Origin: Fimbriimonas ginsengisoli Gsoil 348
Lineage (GTDB): Bacteria; Armatimonadota; Fimbriimonadia; Fimbriimonadales; Fimbriimonadaceae
DNA length: 64,000 nucleotides
Assembly: GCA_945881865.1 (NCBI GenBank)
Contig: CAMCVK010000003.1
Span: 212,456-276,455, forward strand
Direction: 5' to 3'
In this document: piece by piece, positions 26,835 to 34,793 of the stretch
How positions within the stretch are numbered: the first letter of the stretch is position 1
Layout: the number at the start of each line of letters is the position of its first letter
Program-made: the position numbers and the translations under genes
The notes under the pieces: generated by a model
The model's database searches: none
What the model saw: only the letters and a program-made list of their open reading frames with translations
Told to the model about the DNA's origin: nothing

Positions 26835-27995
26835 ATGCACTATATTCTCGCGGTTCGGTTGGAGGGATTTTATCTTTCGGCGCACGCTCAAGGGGTGGAT
26901 GGGCCATCGGCGGTCGCAAAAGACAAGCAACTGATCGAGGTGAACGCCGCCGGTCGCGAACGCTCCCTCATGCCCGGAATGAGCGTCACCGAGGCGAAGT
27001 CGCTCGTTCACGAGGCAAAAATTTTCCTTTGGGACCTGCCCCGATACGAAAAACGGATGCCGGAATGGCTGGACTTTCTGGCCGAGTGGTCCAACGCGGT
27101 AGAGCCGACCTCGCCCGCGACCGCATTTCTTGACTTAACCGGATTCCCTGGGGCCTCCGAGGTGCCAAAAGCGTTGCGCGCGCGGCTGCCCTATCGAGCC
27201 TACATCGGGGCGGGTCCCAATCGATGGATCGCCGAAGCCGCCCTCGCCGAGACCTCGGAAAGCCAACCCACCTTCGACGCTTGTCGCGGGCTGGATGGAT
27301 TTCTCTCTCGCCTTCCGTTAGATCAGTTTTCTCCCGCGCTGCCTGAGCAGCGCCGAACGCTCCAGCTTTTGGGCTATCGAACCCTGGGTGAGGTTCGCAG
27401 CATTTCGCGGAGCGTGATGCAGGATCAGTTCGGGGAGGATGGCAAACGCCTGTTTCATGCCGCGCAGGGCGGAGGCGACGCCACCATTCGCGAGGTGTAT
27501 CCGCCCGACGCGCTAGACGTAACCTTTGCTTTTCCCGGTGGAACCGAGGACCGCGAGGTGATCGTGCGCGGCTTGTCGGCTTTGGCGGTGCGCGCCCACA
27601 AAATCCTGAAAAAGCGTGACGCGAGCGGCCGAACGGTTCACCTCACATTGGAGATCGCCGAAGGGGAGCGGATTCGGCTCTCGCGAACGTTCACCCGGAA
27701 CATTCAAACCGAGGAAGTGCTGATCGCCGCCTTGCTTTCGTTTCTTGGGGATTTTCCCGATGCCGAACTCGAACGTCTGCGGCTGCAAATGCCCGGCTTG
27801 GCCCGGTCACGCAGCATTCAGCCCGAGTTGAACCCGCACGCGGCAACGGTGGCCGACCTGAATCGGGTGGACCACGCCGTTTCCAAGGTCAAGGCGGCGT
27901 TTGGCGACGGCGTCGTTCTCAGCGCAGGTGAGATGAAGGAGCCGAGGCGAAAGAAAGTCCTACGGGCGTGGGGGAATGTCACTGGCTGGTGCTAA
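26835..27995 (+). CDS. imuB: ImuB-like catalytically dead Y-family polymerase
   Basis: A 386-residue protein with the Y-family polymerase fold but without its active site. Where DinB has the first catalytic Asp, this has Arg8 (ILAVRLEGFYL), and the SxDE segment is replaced by TSPAT just before FLDLTGF. That is how ImuB, the hub of the ImuA-ImuB-DnaE2 mutasome, is recognised. A helix-hairpin-helix region (LLGYRTLGEVRSI) and the little-finger region follow. It overlaps dnaE2 by 20 nt. ImuA is not in view. TATAAC at 26817-26822 is a likely -10; I see no LexA box. Confidence 0.85.
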   Translation: MHYILAVRLEGFYLSAHAQGVDGPSAVAKDKQLIEVNAAGRERSLMPGMSVTEAKSLVHEAKIFLWDLPRYEKRMPEWLDFLAEWSNAVEPTSPATAFLDLTGFPGASEVPKALRARLPYRAYIGAGPNRWIAEAALAETSESQPTFDACRGLDGFLSRLPLDQFSPALPEQRRTLQLLGYRTLGEVRSISRSVMQDQFGEDGKRLFHAAQGGGDATIREVYPPDALDVTFAFPGGTEDREVIVRGLSALAVRAHKILKKRDASGRTVHLTLEIAEGERIRLSRTFTRNIQTEEVLIAALLSFLGDFPDAELERLRLQMPGLARSRSIQPELNPHAATVADLNRVDHAVSKVKAAFGDGVVLSAGEMKEPRRKKVLRAWGNVTGWC

Positions 27996-30900
27996 GACGA
28001 CTGGCGGCAAGCTGCTGGCGGTTTGGCGGGAGGCGGGCGAGTGGTGGGAAGGCAACCCTCCGCGCGAGATCCACCGGGTGCTCTCGCCAACCGGCAAGAT
28101 CACCGAGTCGATCTACGACTTGCCGTCGTTGGTCCCGGATGTGAACCAGGCACCTCTCATCGAGGATCACACCGACGACGTGCGGCCCGAAAAAAAGATC
28201 CGTGACGAGAAGGCCGCCGCCGCGTGCGGTGCGTTCTCGCCCCAGTATTACGAACAGGTCGCCGCCGAAAGGACCGTGCCCAGTGCCCAAACCCGCCAGG
28301 TAGGCACGAGGCCAAATTGGCGAAAGCAATCCGCCCGACTGGAATCTACCGCGAGCCAATCCTACGTGCCACTCCACGCCCAAAGCGGCTACGCGTTTGG
28401 GCGAAGCACCATGCTGGCCGAGGAGATTGCCCACTTCGCCGCCCAGGCCGGCTGCCCCGCCGCCGCGATCGCCGATCCGTTCTCGCTAATGGGGGCGGTT
28501 GAGTTCTCGCGCGCGTGCCTGCGCCATGGGGTTCGGCCCATCATCGGCGCGGCCTTTGATTTGGAATCGGGCGGCGAGATCGTCCTCATTGCCCGCAGCA
28601 AGCGCGGCTACGCCAACCTTTCGCAGCTCATTACCGAGTGCCAAATGGACGAGCCACGTGGTTTCCCGATGGCCACCTGGGAGCGGTTGCACCGCTGGAA
28701 GGAGGACCTCATCTGCCTCACCGGGGGCGACAGCGGGCCACTCAACCGGTGCCTCATCGCGCGAAAATACGATGAAGCCGACGCCCTGATGCAGCGGTTT
28801 TACGCCATTTATCAGCATAACATTGCGGTTGAGATCGAGCGATGCTATCTGCCGTGGCAGCGCGAAGTCAACCATCGGCTGCGCGAACTTGCAACGCACC
28901 ACGGACTGCTTGCGGTGGCGGGAGGCCGGATCACCCACGCCCGGCCGGAGCATTTTCCGGCGCAGGATGTTTTGGTTTGCGCGAACACGCTTTGCCTGGT
29001 CGAGGAGGTGATCGGCCGTAAACCGCCCCGGGCCGAGGTTCAACCGCCGGGAACCCATTTGCCCCGCCGCGACCTGAATGCGGAGCGCTACTTCCGCACC
29101 GGCGCAGAGATGCAGGAGCTCTACGCGGACGTACCCGAACTGCTCGAAAACACCCATATTCTTGCGGAGCGAGTTGACGATGACGTGTTGCCCGCCCGCA
29201 CACGGCTGCCTTCGCTGTATCCCGATGACAACCACGCCCTGCGCGAAATCGTCGAAATGCGCGCGCACGCGGTCTATCCGAAGTACGACGGCCGACGCCG
29301 AAGACGCATTGAGAAAGAGGTCGAGCGAATCTGCCGCTTGGGCTACGCCAGCCACTTTTTGGTGGCAAACGACTTTTGCGATTGGGCCCTAGATCGCGGT
29401 ATCCAGTTCAGCGGTCGTGGTTCGGTGGTCGATTCCGCCGTAGCCCACGTGCTGGGCTTCTCTCGCATTGACGCGATTCAGCACAACCTACACTTTGATC
29501 GCTTTCTGCCGGACGACGGCACGAAGCGGCCCGATATCGACATCGACTTTGAGGCGCGCCACCGCGACGGCATTCGCAACTATCTCATTGCGCGATATGG
29601 CGCGGACCACGTCGGCCAGGTCTGCGCGATCGGCGCATTTTGCACGCGCGGCATCGTGCGCGAGGTCGGCAAAGCCCTCGGAATCCCGAACGAAACCCTG
29701 GGATTTCTAGCCAAGCGGATCCATTCGAAGGTGCCGCCCGACCAGATCATGGATGCCCTCGACCGCAAGCCCGAATTACGCGGAAGCTCGATTCCCCGCG
29801 AAAGGTTTCAATGGGTTTTTCGGCTCGCAGAGCGACTGATGGATGTCCCGCGCGACGTGCGGTGCCACTCTTCGGGGGTCGTCATCTCGGACCAACCGCT
29901 CTCGCACACCGTCCCCGTGATGTGGAGCGCGTCGGATTGCGAAGTCGAGAACCAGCCGGAGAATATGAAGCTGATCCAATGGGACAAGCGGTCGGCGAAG
30001 TATTACTTCGACAAGTTCGACATTCTGTGCCTACGTGGGCAGGATGTGCTTTCTGGAACCCAGCGCCGCATGCGGCAGGTACAGCCCAATTTCGACGTGC
30101 GGCAAGTTCCCATCGACGACCCGGAAACCTACCGGACCTTCCGCAGCGGTGAGCTCATCGGCATCCCGCAATCGGCGTCCCCCGCCATGCGCCAGGCCCA
30201 CATTCGCATCAAGACGGAGAATCTGGAAGACGCTAGCCTCGTCCAGGCCGGCATCCGACCCGGAGTCGGCGGCGCGGTCAAGATGAATGAGCTTATCGCG
30301 CGCCGGCGCGGGAAACCGTACTCGTTTTCGCACCCTTTGCTGGAAGAAATCCTCGGCAACACCTACGGCATCATCGTTTTCCAGGAACAGGTCGACCAAT
30401 TACTGCAAGGCTTTTGCGGCTATTCCAGCGGCCAGGCCGAGGACATCCGCGATGCCATCCACAAACGACGACGTGAAGATTTTGGAAAGCAGATTCGCGA
30501 GCAACTCATCGATCGCGTCCTGAAGATGGGCCATTCCAGCGCCGTCGCCGAACAGATTTTCGAGCTGGTGGCGGGCTTCAAGGGGTACGGATTCGCTCAG
30601 GGCCACGCCCTCGCCTTCGCCGAAATCTCCGTACGCAGCGTTTACTGCCAGCAAAACTTCCCCGCCGAGTACTTCGCTGCCCTGCTTTCGGCGCAACCCG
30701 CCGGATACTACGGGCCGTGCACGCTGGTGAACGAAGCCCGAAACCGGGGCGTGCTCATCCTTCCGCCCGACGTCAACACCAGTGAACGCGAGTTCACAGT
30801 GGAGGACGTAATCTCACCCCAAGACCCCAAGTGGACGATTCCAAACGGCGGCGTTCGGGTGGCCCTGTCGCAGGTGCGCGATCTTTCCCGCCCCACCTTG

Positions 30901-31608
30901 CAACGCATCTTAGATGTTCCGAAACACCCGCTCGGACGATTCGATTCGATTTTTGACTTTTGCGAGCGGGTGCGTCCCGCCCGAAATGAGCTGGAAGCCC
31001 TGATACTTTGCGGCGCGTTTGATGGCTTGCACCCCAACCGGCGGGCCCTCCTTTGGGCGGTTCCAAAGGCACTCAGCTACGGTTCCACCGCCGATGACCC
31101 AAACCCGTGCCTGCCCTTTGGCGCGGAGGATATGGCGGTCGATGATTCTGTGACAGATTTCTCCACCGGCGAACGGGCGGGATGGGAGCGCAGAATCCTC
31201 CACCTCGACGTGTCGCAGCACTTGATGGGGTTTGAGCGAGAGCGAATCGCCCAGAAGGGGGGCATCACCACCCAGGCCGCCCGAACCTTGCCGCACGGCG
31301 AGAAGGCATTTGTCGTCGGGAACCCGATTCGCCTTCGCTTTCCGCCGACCCCGAGCGGAAAACGCGTGGTGTTCTTCGACCTGGAAGACGAAACCGGGCT
31401 GTTGAACGTGACGAGTTTCGACGAAACCTACCAGCGCGACGGGCACAGCATCGTTTGCTCGCCCTACGTAACCGTGGTTGGCGAGTCGCAGGATCGAGAC
31501 GGCCACATCGCGTTTCTGGCCAGCCGCGTGTTTCCCTTCCGTCCCGGTCTGCTTGCCGAGCGTCCCGCTGAGAACCCGGTTGGTGCGGGTGACTTCCTTA
31601 TGGGCTAA
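27976..31608 (+). CDS. dnaE2: Error-prone DNA polymerase III alpha subunit, DnaE2 type
   Basis: A 1210-residue C-family polymerase used in damage tolerance. The PHP domain starts at about residue 130 (YVPLHAQSGYAFGRSTMLAEE). The polymerase acids are in PDIDIDF (Asp520, Asp522), with the third in KFDILCLRG; helix-hairpin-helix and OB-like (VFFDLEDETGLLNVTSF) parts follow. The first roughly 125 residues are extra: WREAGEWWEGNPPREIHRVL and ESIYDLPS resemble the DUF6504/ImuB C-terminal tail, here joined to the polymerase instead. The exact start is uncertain because the frame opens inside imuB. Confidence 0.93.
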   Translation: MSLAGAKTTGGKLLAVWREAGEWWEGNPPREIHRVLSPTGKITESIYDLPSLVPDVNQAPLIEDHTDDVRPEKKIRDEKAAAACGAFSPQYYEQVAAERTVPSAQTRQVGTRPNWRKQSARLESTASQSYVPLHAQSGYAFGRSTMLAEEIAHFAAQAGCPAAAIADPFSLMGAVEFSRACLRHGVRPIIGAAFDLESGGEIVLIARSKRGYANLSQLITECQMDEPRGFPMATWERLHRWKEDLICLTGGDSGPLNRCLIARKYDEADALMQRFYAIYQHNIAVEIERCYLPWQREVNHRLRELATHHGLLAVAGGRITHARPEHFPAQDVLVCANTLCLVEEVIGRKPPRAEVQPPGTHLPRRDLNAERYFRTGAEMQELYADVPELLENTHILAERVDDDVLPARTRLPSLYPDDNHALREIVEMRAHAVYPKYDGRRRRRIEKEVERICRLGYASHFLVANDFCDWALDRGIQFSGRGSVVDSAVAHVLGFSRIDAIQHNLHFDRFLPDDGTKRPDIDIDFEARHRDGIRNYLIARYGADHVGQVCAIGAFCTRGIVREVGKALGIPNETLGFLAKRIHSKVPPDQIMDALDRKPELRGSSIPRERFQWVFRLAERLMDVPRDVRCHSSGVVISDQPLSHTVPVMWSASDCEVENQPENMKLIQWDKRSAKYYFDKFDILCLRGQDVLSGTQRRMRQVQPNFDVRQVPIDDPETYRTFRSGELIGIPQSASPAMRQAHIRIKTENLEDASLVQAGIRPGVGGAVKMNELIARRRGKPYSFSHPLLEEILGNTYGIIVFQEQVDQLLQGFCGYSSGQAEDIRDAIHKRRREDFGKQIREQLIDRVLKMGHSSAVAEQIFELVAGFKGYGFAQGHALAFAEISVRSVYCQQNFPAEYFAALLSAQPAGYYGPCTLVNEARNRGVLILPPDVNTSEREFTVEDVISPQDPKWTIPNGGVRVALSQVRDLSRPTLQRILDVPKHPLGRFDSIFDFCERVRPARNELEALILCGAFDGLHPNRRALLWAVPKALSYGSTADDPNPCLPFGAEDMAVDDSVTDFSTGERAGWERRILHLDVSQHLMGFERERIAQKGGITTQAARTLPHGEKAFVVGNPIRLRFPPTPSGKRVVFFDLEDETGLLNVTSFDETYQRDGHSIVCSPYVTVVGESQDRDGHIAFLASRVFPFRPGLLAERPAENPVGAGDFLMG

Positions 31609-32728
31609 CTTTCATCAGCTGAAGGGCGAAAGCTGCCGTCTGCGTGATGGCGTCTTCGGGCCCAAGCAGATGCTCCAACTCGTCGAAGGCCGCCTGCTGA
31701 ACCCCGCCATCCGAAACGACCGCCCGGATGGCCGCTGCGATTTTCTCTGGGCTGGCGTTCTCCTCCACCATCTCCGGCACGATCTCGCGGTCCAAAAGGA
31801 TGTTCGGGAGGCCGATGAACTTGGGTCGCTTGAAGCCGATGATCTTTGCCTCGACCTTCATCACCGGGCTGATTTCGTAGATGAGCACGAGCGGCACCCG
31901 GCAAAGCGCGGCTTCCAAAGTCGCAGTTCCGCTGCAGACGATGGCCGCCGAAGCCGAACGCAAAACCTGGCTTGCGCGCCCCACCGCAATCGTGTCGCCC
32001 GTGCGCCCGGTCAGGCTCTCCCACCGGCGGCGAAAAGCGTCGACGTCGGCTCCCGGCGCGAGCGCAAACGTAACCTCCATATTCGGCTGATTCAACAACG
32101 GAAGGGTTTTCGCGACAATCGGAACATGCTCGGCAATCTCGTGATTCCGGCTGCCCGGCAGCACCGCAAGGCGAAAGGTCTTGCCGTCCGCCGGAAAAGG
32201 AATTGCGGTATCGGCCGCCAAAGAGCCGCGAAGCGCCTGCTTGATGGGGTGGCCAAAAAAGTGGGCGTTTGCCCCCATGCGGTTCAAAATCTCGGCGGAC
32301 CAAGGGAACGGCGTGACGATGGCGTCCGTGACGGCAGGTAGGTCCGCCCCTTGCTTGTCGCGCCGCCACGATCCCGGAGGAATGAAGTACAGCACCTTCC
32401 AGCCTTTCGCCTTGGCCAGTTTCGCCAGCCGGATGTTCGCAAACCCGAAATCAATCGGGATAAAGAGTCCGGGCGGCGTGTTCTGGATGAACTGCCGGAT
32501 CCGGAAATAGCTAAGCGCAATGCGCGGATAGGCGCGCAGGCTTTGCGTGATGCTGATGACGCCCCAGGTCGAAGAATCCGCGATGAGTTGCGCCCCGCTG
32601 GCCTTCAACCGCACGCCGCCCACCGCGTAATACACGTGCGATTCGGTGGCCGCCGCCTTCATTTCCCGGATCAGGTCGGCGCCGTAGGCATCGCCGCTTG
32701 CCTCCCCGGCGCAAACAAGAACATTCAT
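31598..32728 (-). CDS. lpxB: Lipid-A-disaccharide synthase
   Basis: A 376-residue peripheral membrane glycosyltransferase (GT19) that condenses UDP-diacylglucosamine with lipid X. Landmarks are CAGEASGDAYGADLI at the N-terminus, IPIDFGFANIRLAKLAK, YFIPPGSWRRDKQ, VTPFPWSAEI and the later LPGSRNHEIAEH and CSGTATLEAALCRVP. In most LpxB the segment reads DFPDFN; here it is IDFGFAN, a mild divergence. It shows that the organism makes lipid A and so has an outer membrane. No other lpx genes are near. It converges on dnaE2 with an 11-nt overlap. Confidence 0.94.
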   Translation of the reverse strand: MNVLVCAGEASGDAYGADLIREMKAAATESHVYYAVGGVRLKASGAQLIADSSTWGVISITQSLRAYPRIALSYFRIRQFIQNTPPGLFIPIDFGFANIRLAKLAKAKGWKVLYFIPPGSWRRDKQGADLPAVTDAIVTPFPWSAEILNRMGANAHFFGHPIKQALRGSLAADTAIPFPADGKTFRLAVLPGSRNHEIAEHVPIVAKTLPLLNQPNMEVTFALAPGADVDAFRRRWESLTGRTGDTIAVGRASQVLRSASAAIVCSGTATLEAALCRVPLVLIYEISPVMKVEAKIIGFKRPKFIGLPNILLDREIVPEMVEENASPEKIAAAIRAVVSDGGVQQAAFDELEHLLGPEDAITQTAAFALQLMKVSP

Positions 32729-32742
32729 GAATCGCTCTTAGT

Positions 32743-33360
32743 ATGGAGGTTTCGGCTAACATCATGAGAATGGTCGGCCTGCCGCCCCATCCATTGACTG
32801 CCGTGGAACATTCGATCGACCTCGTTCGGAGCCGACTGCTTCGGGCCACGCTTGCGCTCGAAGCGTCCGGAGTGCCCTACGCCGTCGTTGGCGGCAACGC
32901 GGTGGCAGCATTCGTCTCCGAAGTCGACGTTGCGGCCGTGAGAACAACTCGCGACGTCGATCTAATGATTCGGAGAGCGGACTTCGACCGGGTCGTCGAG
33001 GCACTTGCCGCAGAGGGGTTTCATTACCGGCAAGTCGCGGGGATCGACTTATTTTTAGAAAGTGCGGACGGCCGGGTGCGCGACGCCGTGCACGTTGTTT
33101 TTGCGAATGAAACCGTCCGGGAAGGCGAGGCGCTTCCTAACCCAGATATTGAACCGCACCGCGAAATCTACGGGATTCGATTCGCCGAACTGGAATCCAT
33201 TGTTCAAATGAAGCTGACGGCTTGGCGACGAAAAGACCAAACCCACCTGGACGACCTGATCTCGCTGGGCATCGTCGACGCTGAGTGGTTGCCGAAATTC
33301 CCGACCGTCTTGCGAGAACGGCTCCAGTTTCTGTTGGACAACCCGGAAAGCTTCTCCTAA
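32743..33360 (+). CDS. Nucleotidyltransferase-fold protein, AbiEii-like
   Basis: About 205 residues with the minimal nucleotidyltransferase signature: YAVVGGNAVAAF then TRDVDLMIRRADF (paired catalytic Asp), and a later DAVHVVFA. It resembles the nucleotidyltransferase proteins of AbiEii/MenT-type toxins and their stand-alone relatives. No antitoxin partner is adjacent, so the toxin idea is weak. Starts at 32743, 32764 and 32770 are all possible; TAACAT (32757-32762) lies 7 nt before the last one. Confidence 0.75.
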   Translation: MEVSANIMRMVGLPPHPLTAVEHSIDLVRSRLLRATLALEASGVPYAVVGGNAVAAFVSEVDVAAVRTTRDVDLMIRRADFDRVVEALAAEGFHYRQVAGIDLFLESADGRVRDAVHVVFANETVREGEALPNPDIEPHREIYGIRFAELESIVQMKLTAWRRKDQTHLDDLISLGIVDAEWLPKFPTVLRERLQFLLDNPESFS

Positions 33361-33410
33361 AATTCCCCGCGACCGGTATGCTCGCGCCTGTCCCGTAAGG
33401 ATCAAAGAAG

Positions 33411-34394
33411 ATGGAAAAAGTACGAGTAGCAATGGTAGGTTGCGGTGGATTTCAGCGCTACCGCGTCGGCAATTTGGAGAAGGTTCGCGAGGCCGAAATC
33501 GTCGCGTTGGTGGACACCAGCGACGAGCAGATCGCGATGATGCAAGAGCAGCGACCGGTAACCCGGGGCGCCGCGATTTACCACGACCTAGCCGACCTGC
33601 TGGCAAACGACAAGCCGGACGCGATCATGATCGCCACCCCGCACACCCAGCACGTGGGTCAGATTTTGGCCGGCCTGCACGCCGGCGTCCACGTCTGCTG
33701 CGAGAAGCCGCTTGTCACCACGGTTGAAGACGCGCACCGCGTCATCAAGGCACGCGATGAGGCCGGAAAGGTCGGCATGGTCAGCTACCAGCGCCACTTC
33801 CAGGCCGAGTTCCGCTACATCCGCGACGCCATCGTCAGCGGTCGAGCCGGCGCGGTTCAGTACATTCAGGTTCTCCAGACCCAGGAATGGCTTCGCGCGG
33901 TTGCAGGCACCTGGCGCCAGCAGCTTTCCCTTTCCGGTGGCGGCCAGCTGAACGACTCGGGCTCGCACGTGCTCGACATCGTGCTCTGGGTGACCGGTCT
34001 TTCGCCGCGAGCTGTCTCGGCCTACCTGGACAACAAGGGCACCGAGGTCGACATCAACTCGACGCTCTCGGTTTCGTTCCACGGCGGAGCGATGGGCAGC
34101 ATCGCGATCATCGGCGACGGCATGTCCTGGCACGAGGACATCACGATTACGTGCGAGAACATGGCGTTCTTTGTGCGTGATGGCAAGCTGACGATCGTCG
34201 ACCGAGAAAGGAACCGCATGAAGGCCGAGCACCTGAGCGGCGGATCGACGCCGGACCAGAACTTCATCCACGCCATTCTTGGCAAGGTAGAGTGCGAGTC
34301 GCCGTTCGAGTGCGGCCTCGAAGTCATCCGACTTACCGAAGCGGCTTGGGCAAGCGGTGCCCAGGGCGGCACTTCGGTCGCCGTTACGTCGTAA
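33411..34394 (+). CDS. Gfo/Idh/MocA family oxidoreductase
   Basis: A 327-residue NAD(P)-dependent sugar oxidoreductase-type protein. The Rossmann motif is VRVAMVGCGGFQRYR at the N-terminus, the EKP motif is CEKPLVTTVEDAHRV near residue 103, and the catalytic-domain segment is LNDSGSHVLDIVLWVTGLSP. Substrate unknown; sugar or inositol derivatives are usual. An AAGGA Shine-Dalgarno sequence precedes the ATG. The end lies just before the hip operator region. Confidence 0.93.
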   Translation: MEKVRVAMVGCGGFQRYRVGNLEKVREAEIVALVDTSDEQIAMMQEQRPVTRGAAIYHDLADLLANDKPDAIMIATPHTQHVGQILAGLHAGVHVCCEKPLVTTVEDAHRVIKARDEAGKVGMVSYQRHFQAEFRYIRDAIVSGRAGAVQYIQVLQTQEWLRAVAGTWRQQLSLSGGGQLNDSGSHVLDIVLWVTGLSPRAVSAYLDNKGTEVDINSTLSVSFHGGAMGSIAIIGDGMSWHEDITITCENMAFFVRDGKLTIVDRERNRMKAEHLSGGSTPDQNFIHAILGKVECESPFECGLEVIRLTEAAWASGAQGGTSVAVTS

Positions 34395-34399
34395 AACGA

Positions 34400-34437
34400 A
34401 TAGCCCAAATGTCAACGATCGTTGACATTTGGGCTAT
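34400..34437. promoter_or_regulatory. Operator O1 of hipBA, within a 38-bp perfect palindrome
   Basis: The core TGTCAACGATCGTTGACA (34410-34427) is a perfect palindrome, extended on both sides into a 38-bp inverted repeat that begins 6 nt after the oxidoreductase stop. It could double as a terminator hairpin for that gene. The core recurs 61 bp and 122 bp downstream. Confidence 0.85.
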
Positions 34438-34456
34438 CTAGCGACAGTTATATGCG

Positions 34457-34502
34457 CTATGCATGCGTTTTGTCAGCGATCGTTGACAAAACGCATGCAT
34501 AG
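34457..34502. promoter_or_regulatory. Operator O2 of hipBA, within a 46-bp near-perfect palindrome
   Basis: The core TGTCAGCGATCGTTGACA (34471-34488) differs from O1 by one base. Flanks extend it into a 46-bp inverted repeat with 19-nt perfect outer arms and one mismatched pair at the centre. The flanking arms differ in sequence from those of O1, so only the core is shared. Confidence 0.85.
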
Positions 34503-34518
34503 TTTTGTTTTCTTGCGT

Positions 34519-34549
34519 TATACTGCCGATATGACAACGGACGTTGACA
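34519..34549 (+). promoter_or_regulatory. hipB -10 box and operator O3 over the start codon
   Basis: TATACT (34519-34524) ends 6 nt before the hipB ATG at 34531, predicting a leaderless mRNA. O3, TGACAACGGACGTTGACA (34532-34549), matches O1 at 15 of 18 positions and overlaps the start codon, so bound HipB would sit on the transcription start and the first codons. No good -35 is seen. Confidence 0.75.
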
Positions 34550-34746
34550 TTTTGGCGCTTGGAGACGGTCTCCGAATGCGGCGAGAGGCTCTGGATCTCA
34601 GTCAGAGCGACGTCGCCGAACTAGCCGGATGTAGCCGCGCCACCGTAGGCGAGATCGAGCGCGGGAAAGCCACCGCGCAGCTGGATAATGTCCTCGCGAT
34701 CTGCCGAGTCCTCGGCTTGCGGATGATGTTGGAGCCGCGATCCTGA
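34531..34746 (+). CDS. hipB: HipB-like antitoxin, HTH repressor
   Basis: A 71-residue XRE-family DNA-binding protein. The helix-turn-helix is LSQSDVAELAGCSRATVGEIERG (residues about 22-44, 23 residues in all), followed by the ...NVLAICRVLGLRMMLEPRS ending that is common in HipB. It should neutralise HipA and repress the operon through the three palindromic operators upstream and over its own start. An upstream in-frame start at 34429 exists but would place operators inside the gene; 34531 gives the normal HipB length. Confidence 0.9.
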   Translation: MTTDVDILALGDGLRMRREALDLSQSDVAELAGCSRATVGEIERGKATAQLDNVLAICRVLGLRMMLEPRS

Positions 34747-34793
34747 ATCCAAACTCGGTTGAGTCGCTCGTCGTCTTTCGCGGACATCGACCC

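Noticed and set aside
34457..34502. The 46-bp palindrome first looked like an insertion-sequence terminal repeat or an attachment site.
   Set aside because: The shared core recurs at equal spacing and over the hipB start, which fits repressor operators; no transposase or target duplication is seen.
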